Shown: in pieces, positions 56,838 to 64,000 of the stretch
How the letters are laid out: every line of letters starts with the position of its first letter
Position numbering within the stretch: the stretch's first letter is position 1
Notes under the pieces: generated by a model
What the model saw: only the letters and a program-made list of their open reading frames with translations
Told to the model about the DNA's origin: nothing
Databases searched by the model: none
Assembly (NCBI GenBank): GCA_963766365.1
Contig: CAVXZK010000001.1
Location: forward strand, 1-64,000
Length of the DNA stretch: 64,000 bases
Direction of reading: 5' to 3'
DNA from: JALORV01 sp963766365
Lineage (GTDB): Bacteria > Pseudomonadota > Gammaproteobacteria > Burkholderiales > Burkholderiaceae_F
Translations under genes and position numbers: made by a program

Positions 56838-56844
56838 GAAGAAA

Positions 56845-56861
56845 GGCACGAACTGTGCCAA
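56845..56861 (-). promoter_or_regulatory. Sigma-54 (RpoN) promoter-like element
   Basis: Minus strand TTGGCACAGTTCGTGCC: the GG and GC dinucleotides are spaced exactly as at -24/-12 and TGGCAC matches the consensus; only the TT before GC is GT. In Zoogloea-type bacteria PEP-CTERM genes are controlled by the PrsK/PrsR system with RpoN. Confidence 0.6.
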
Positions 56862-57049
56862 TGGGAAAATTTCCCATACGCTCAGAAGGTTGCAGCGCGG
56901 TAGTCCGGACGGATGTTCATGATTTGTAAAGAAAATCGACGTGCCACTCCATCGGAGCCGCGTTGGGTAAACCCGCGAATTTTCGCAATTCCGTGCCCGC
57001 AGCAGGCACCTGTTGGCTACGCGGGACCGGTGGGGGCCGGCCCGCAGGC

Positions 57050-59635
<2,586 letters not shown>

Positions 59636-59672
59636 GGAGCGTCCTATCCCCCGGATTCAATGTCCTTAATGA

Positions 59673-59700
59673 AAGTGAGGCGAACCTGCAAGTTTTCAAG
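59673..59700 (-). promoter_or_regulatory. Sigma-32 (heat-shock) promoter-like element of clpB
   Basis: Minus strand CTTGAAA (59700-59694), 13-bp spacer, CCTCACTT (59680-59673). The -35 equals the RpoH consensus and the -10 is close to CCCCATNT. 37 bases before the clpB start. Confidence 0.55.
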
Positions 59701-59734
59701 CGGACGGGGCCCGGTTCTCGCTTTGCTAGGATCG

Positions 59735-61579
59735 ATGCAGAGGGCTGCGGTGCCGCGGGTGCTTGCGCTGTGTAGCTCGACTGCCGCCCCCTTTTTGGTC
59801 TGCACTGTGCGTCCCGGACTGCTGGCTTCCTTCGTATTGCTGATCGGCCTGCCCCTGGCCGCAACGGCGCAACAGGTGCCAGAAGTCGAGGGCACGCGGC
59901 TGGTTACGCCGGCGGGGGTCAGCGGCCGCGTGGCGACCGCGCTGGAGGACGCGCTCGCCCGGTATCGACTGCCGGATGAAGCCGACGAAGCGGACGAGGA
60001 GCGCGAACTGCGGCGGGCCGAGCGCACCGCCATCGAAGTGCTGGCCACGGAAGGCTATTTCAGCCCGACCGTCCGGTTCGAGCCGAACCCTGCACGCGTT
60101 CCGCGGTACCGCCTGGTCGTCGAGCCCGGCCGTCAGACGACGGTCACCGCAGTCGACGTCGCCTTCAAGGGCGCACTAGCCGAGCCTGCCTACGCCGAGC
60201 GAGCGGCCGCCCTGCGGCGCGACTGGGGCCTCGCCGTCGGAGCGTCGTTTCGCAGCCCAGACTGGGAGACCGCCAAGAATCGCTTGATGCTGGCCGTTAC
60301 GACACGCGACTTCGCTGCAGCAACGCTGACCCATTCCAGAGCGGAGGTCGACGTCGAAACCGCATCGGCCGTGCTGCAGGTCGAAGTCGACAGCGGACCC
60401 GCGTATCGCGTCGGCCCGCTCCGGGTCGAAGGGCTCGAACGGCACGACACAACGCTGGTCGAGCGCTTCAATCCGTTCAAGCCGGGCGATCCCTACGACC
60501 GAGCCATGATGCTGCAGTTCCAGCAGGCCCTGCAGGAGTCATCCTACTTCCGCAGCGTCGTGGTCACACTCGACCTCGACCACGCCACGGACAACGAAGC
60601 GCCGATGCGGGTGCGGCTGCGCGAAGCGCTGACGCGACGCCTTTCCGCGGGTATCGGATTCGCAACGAACACCGGTCCGCACATCGAGGCGGTGTACCGC
60701 CAGTCGATCACGTTCGGTCGACCCTACATCCTGCAGACCGGCTTTCGCCTCGACCAGACCGGGGAGTTTGCCTTCGCCGACCTGGTCTTTCCCCCGCAGC
60801 GCGGCGGCGCCCGCGACAGCATCGGTGCGCTGATCGAGAACTCCGATATCGAGAACCTGCAGATCAACCGCTGGGGACTCGGGGCCGCGCGCTCGCTGCT
60901 CACGGGACCGCGCGACGGTCGCAATGTCGAAACCCAGCTGGCGTTCAACTTCGAACACGAACGCCGCGAGACGCCGCTCGATCCGCCGATCACGCTCGAC
61001 GTGCTGTCCAGCACCTACACCTGGACCCGACGCGATGTCGATGACTTCACCAATCCGCGCCGCGGCAACCTGTTCCAGTTGCAGGGATCGGTGGGGATCG
61101 GCAGTTCGTCGGTCGAGGACGCATTCGTGCGCGGCTTCGGCAGCATCGTGCAGTTCTTCCCCGTCGGCCCGCGCGATGTGCTGATCCTGCGCGGTCAGGT
61201 GGGCGCCGTGCAGGCCGAAAGCACGAATGTGGTTCCGAACAAGTTCCTGTTCCGGACTGGCGGCGCGCTCACCGTCCGCGGCTACGACTACGAGAGCCTG
61301 GGCGTGGAACAGGGCGGTGCCATCGTCGGCGGCCGCGCACTGGTCGTCGGCTCGGTCGAGTACGTCAAGTGGCTGCAGCGCTGGGGCGGCAACTGGGGGG
61401 TGGCGGCCTTTGTCGACGCGGGCGATGCGGCGGCCCGCTTCGGTGATCTCGACCTCGCGCTCGGATATGGCCTGGGGGCGCGTTGGCGCACTCCCGCAGG
61501 ACCACTCGCTGTCGACGTGGCCTGGGGTGAGCGCTTCCAGCAGTTGCGCGTGCACTTCTCGGTGGCGATTGCATTCTGA
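59735..61579 (+). CDS. tamA: Translocation and assembly module subunit TamA
   Basis: About 614 residues. Omp85-family outer-membrane barrel that works with TamB in exporting autotransporters and moving lipids. Signal region VRPGLLASFVLLIGLPLAAT, POTRA-like repeats (YRLVVEPGRQTTVTAVDVAF, YRVGPLRVEGLERHDTTLVE) and a C-terminal barrel with GGALTVRGYDYESLGV (the VRGY loop motif) and terminal F in HFSVAIAF. Start is uncertain: ATG 59735, or GTG 59807 directly at the signal peptide. Its stop overlaps tamB by one base (TGATG). Confidence 0.93.
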   Translation: MQRAAVPRVLALCSSTAAPFLVCTVRPGLLASFVLLIGLPLAATAQQVPEVEGTRLVTPAGVSGRVATALEDALARYRLPDEADEADEERELRRAERTAIEVLATEGYFSPTVRFEPNPARVPRYRLVVEPGRQTTVTAVDVAFKGALAEPAYAERAAALRRDWGLAVGASFRSPDWETAKNRLMLAVTTRDFAAATLTHSRAEVDVETASAVLQVEVDSGPAYRVGPLRVEGLERHDTTLVERFNPFKPGDPYDRAMMLQFQQALQESSYFRSVVVTLDLDHATDNEAPMRVRLREALTRRLSAGIGFATNTGPHIEAVYRQSITFGRPYILQTGFRLDQTGEFAFADLVFPPQRGGARDSIGALIENSDIENLQINRWGLGAARSLLTGPRDGRNVETQLAFNFEHERRETPLDPPITLDVLSSTYTWTRRDVDDFTNPRRGNLFQLQGSVGIGSSSVEDAFVRGFGSIVQFFPVGPRDVLILRGQVGAVQAESTNVVPNKFLFRTGGALTVRGYDYESLGVEQGGAIVGGRALVVGSVEYVKWLQRWGGNWGVAAFVDAGDAAARFGDLDLALGYGLGARWRTPAGPLAVDVAWGERFQQLRVHFSVAIAF

Positions 61580-64000
61580 TGAACACGCCGCCTCCCCCGC
61601 CCCCGCCCGCTGCGCCGTCCCGGCCGCGACGATCGTGGTCAGGCGCTATTGCGACGATCCTGGGGCCGGCGCTCGCGCTGATCCTGTCGGTGGCCGTCGC
61701 AACGTGGTGGATGGCAACAACCAGCTCGGGCCTGCGCGCCGCCGCAGCTCTGATCAGCGCGATCGTCCCGGGGCTGACGCTGGACGGCATCGACGGCTCG
61801 CTCGCCCGCAGTATCCAGATCGCTCGCTTCGAACTCGATCGCGGCGGGTGGTCGGTGAAGGCGGAAGGCGTGGACATGGAACTGCGCGATTGGTCACTCA
61901 CGGCGCGCCGGCTCGACGTCGAGCGCATCACAGCCCGGCGGTTGCAGATCGACTGGCAATCCAGCGGCGCCCCGAGCTCTCCACCGAGCTTCCTGGGCCT
62001 GCCCTTCGATTTGATCGTGAGGCAGGCAGGCGTCCAGGAACTGGCCCTGGGCGCGCGTGGCAGCACGCCGCTCGTGTTCCGGCGCATCGATCTCGCCGCG
62101 CGCACGAACCCGCACGGCATCGACATCGAACGGGTTCGCGGCGAGTTCGATCGTACCCGGATCGACGCGCGCGGTCGCATCGCTGCGGCACCGCCTTTCG
62201 TCACGCAGGCAAGTGCGGAGCTTGGCACCACGGTGCAGAACCGCGCGATCACAGCCGCTGTCACGGCCTCCGGTTCGTTGCAGCAGCTGCAGCTTCATCT
62301 GCAGGCCGACGACACGGCAGCGCGCGCGACCGCAAGCGGCACACTGCGGGCGTTCGACGACGTCCTCTTCGAGCGTTTGATCGTCGACGTCGAATCCTTC
62401 GACCCGTCGGTGTGGTTCAGCGACGTGCCGTCGATGCAGCTGCGCGCCCGCGGCGACCTGTCGCCGACCACCGCGCCAGATGGCTCGTGGCAGGTTTCCG
62501 GCCCGTTTTCCGCAGAGAACAGCAAGCCGGGACCGATAGATCGCGATCTGCTGCCGCTGCGCTCGGTGCGCGGAAGCCTGGCGTGGGCCGCCGACACCCT
62601 GAAGCTCGACATCGAGCGCGCCGACGGCATCCGCGGCACGGCAAACGGCACGCTCGCGTGGTCCCGCGCCGAGGGTGTGCAGGCGACGGTACGGTTCACC
62701 GGCATCGATGCCACCACCCTGCACAGCCGCGCCGCCGCCACCAACGCCAGCGGCCAGCTCGCCTATAGCTTCCGCGACGGCGAGCAGCGCTTTCGCGGCA
62801 GCGCACGCAACGATCGCGGGTTGCCGCTAAGCGCCGAGCTGGACAGCACGCTGCGATCCGGAGTGCTCGCTGTGAGCCAGGCGCGGCTGCGCCTGGCTGA
62901 CGGCCGCGCCGACCTGCGCGGCCGCATCGAGCTCGGCGGCGCCCAGAGCGTTCAACTGAGCGGCAGCTTCAAGAATCTCGATCTTGCCCGGTTGGTGCCT
63001 GGTCTCGACACTCACCTGAACGGCACGCTCGACATCGACGGACGCCTGCGACCATCGCTCACCGGGCGCGCCCGCTTTGCACTCGACGAGAGCCGCATCG
63101 CCGGACGCACGATCAACGGTCGCGGCACGCTCGAGACCCGCGAGCGCCGGCTGGATGCCGACATCGAATTGCGCTCCGGCATGTCCCGGCTCACTGCGCT
63201 CGGCGGCCTCGGAGCCGGACGTGAGCTGAAACTGGCACTGGTGTCACCGGATATCGAGACCCTCGTACCGGGTTACGGCGGCCAGGTCGATGCAATTGCC
63301 ACCCTTTCGGGCGAACTCGACGCGGCCCGCATCGACAGCGCTGTCTCGGCGAAGAACCTGCGACTGCCCGGCGGTCACCGCATCGCCAGCGCAGTTGCAG
63401 CGTTCAAAGGCGGCATGGCTGCCGACGAGCCGCTGGCGGTCACTGCGGACATCACGGGTCATAGCAGCCCCACCGGGCCGCAGGCGTCTATCGCCGGCGC
63501 CAACCTGATCGGACGCGGTACCACTGCCAGCGCAACGCTGGAGCTGACCGGCACCACCGCTACCCAGCAACCGATCCGGATCGTTGCTCATGGCGGCATC
63601 AAGGAACGGGCGTGGCGCGGCTCGATCGCCGGTGTGGAAATTGGCGCGCCCCTGGACCTGCTGATGCGCACCCCGACACCTCTGATGATCTCGACCGACG
63701 CCCTGTCGCTGGGTCCCGCCGAGTTCAGCCTGCGCGGCGCACGCTTTCATGATTTCGAGTTGCATCGGGGCGATGGCCGGTGGCGCTCTTCAGGACGCTT
63801 TGAAGAGTTGCAGCCGCAGGCACTGGACGCGCAGGCGCGGGCGCCTCGGCGCGTCGTGCGCAGCGGCGCGGGCGACCGCGTACCGCTGACGCTCGGCGGC
63901 CGGTGGGAGTTCGAGCACACGGACGAGGGTGTCACCGGTATTGCCGTCATCGAGCGCACCGGCGGCGACCTCTACAGCGGCATCGATGCGCTGAATCCGA
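61579..64000 (+). CDS. tamB: Translocation and assembly module subunit TamB, N-terminal part (runs off the right edge)
   Basis: 807 codons to the window end without a stop; the family is usually 1,200-1,500 residues. A proline-rich cytoplasmic start (MNTPPPPPPPAAPSRPRRSW) leads to one membrane anchor (ILGPALALILSVAVATWWMA), then DGIDGSLARSIQIARFELDR and long repetitive beta-rich sequence that spans the periplasm as a lipid-carrying groove. The conserved C-terminal DUF490 domain lies outside. Coupled to tamA by TGATG. Confidence 0.92.
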   Translation, partial: MNTPPPPPPPAAPSRPRRSWSGAIATILGPALALILSVAVATWWMATTSSGLRAAAALISAIVPGLTLDGIDGSLARSIQIARFELDRGGWSVKAEGVDMELRDWSLTARRLDVERITARRLQIDWQSSGAPSSPPSFLGLPFDLIVRQAGVQELALGARGSTPLVFRRIDLAARTNPHGIDIERVRGEFDRTRIDARGRIAAAPPFVTQASAELGTTVQNRAITAAVTASGSLQQLQLHLQADDTAARATASGTLRAFDDVLFERLIVDVESFDPSVWFSDVPSMQLRARGDLSPTTAPDGSWQVSGPFSAENSKPGPIDRDLLPLRSVRGSLAWAADTLKLDIERADGIRGTANGTLAWSRAEGVQATVRFTGIDATTLHSRAAATNASGQLAYSFRDGEQRFRGSARNDRGLPLSAELDSTLRSGVLAVSQARLRLADGRADLRGRIELGGAQSVQLSGSFKNLDLARLVPGLDTHLNGTLDIDGRLRPSLTGRARFALDESRIAGRTINGRGTLETRERRLDADIELRSGMSRLTALGGLGAGRELKLALVSPDIETLVPGYGGQVDAIATLSGELDAARIDSAVSAKNLRLPGGHRIASAVAAFKGGMAADEPLAVTADITGHSSPTGPQASIAGANLIGRGTTASATLELTGTTATQQPIRIVAHGGIKERAWRGSIAGVEIGAPLDLLMRTPTPLMISTDALSLGPAEFSLRGARFHDFELHRGDGRWRSSGRFEELQPQALDAQARAPRRVVRSGAGDRVPLTLGGRWEFEHTDEGVTGIAVIERTGGDLYSGIDALNP

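Overview
The window is high-GC chromosomal DNA whose gene order is that of a betaproteobacterium, probably from the Burkholderiales or a close order. The diagnostic blocks are cysS-alkA-accA-tilS-lysC-tRNA-Ser, TPR-ppiA-ppiB-lpxH, cysE-trmJ/suhB, PHP-yciO-S2P-trpS-dapA-bamC-MBL, pyrG-kdsA-DUF1330-eno-ftsB, and nudix-aat-bpt-pyrD. A PEP-CTERM surface protein, a cyclic beta-glucan synthase and TamA/TamB show a diderm envelope. The genus cannot be told from this window alone.

Layout. 1-5.3 kb: the N-terminal third of a cyclic beta-1,2-glucan synthase (apparent CTG start), a small secreted protein, a frameshifted GNAT acetyltransferase and fadD. 5.5-8.2 kb: a 2.5-kb integrative-element remnant inserted in tRNA-Arg(ACG). 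It is bounded by a 45-bp direct repeat and carries an AbiE toxin-antitoxin pair plus the C-terminal end of a tyrosine integrase. 8.2-26.7 kb: housekeeping genes for lysine biosynthesis, tRNA modification, fatty-acid synthesis, protein folding, lipid A, cysteine and mismatch repair. 26.8-34.8 kb: a minus-strand block from the PHP phosphatase to the MBL-fold protein. 34.8-40.8 kb: an acyl-CoA synthetase, MaoC, two tandem paralogous proteins of unknown family, a DUF455 protein, gamma-carbonic anhydrase and Hsp33. 40.8-47.7 kb: a SAF-domain oxidoreductase, then ftsB-eno-DUF1330-kdsA-pyrG and a GDPD.

47.9-55.1 kb holds eight or nine recognisable genes (nudix, aat, bpt, pyrD, thpR, lutB, lutA, an iclR-type regulator, pbpG). 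Every one is broken by several small indels, mostly single-base insertions, while the flanks are clean. I read this as a poorly polished long-read patch, not a block of real pseudogenes, and annotate the genes over their inferred spans.

55.7-64 kb: a decayed Bug-receptor 3' end, a PEP-CTERM protein behind a sigma-54-like promoter with a 19-bp palindrome, clpB behind a sigma-32-like promoter, tamA, and the start of tamB, which leaves the window.

The most interesting items are the AbiE remnant and its operator architecture (start codon at the centre of a perfect 27-bp palindrome, probably leaderless), the sigma-54/palindrome control region of the PEP-CTERM gene, the tandem paralog pair at 37 kb, and the dense indel block.
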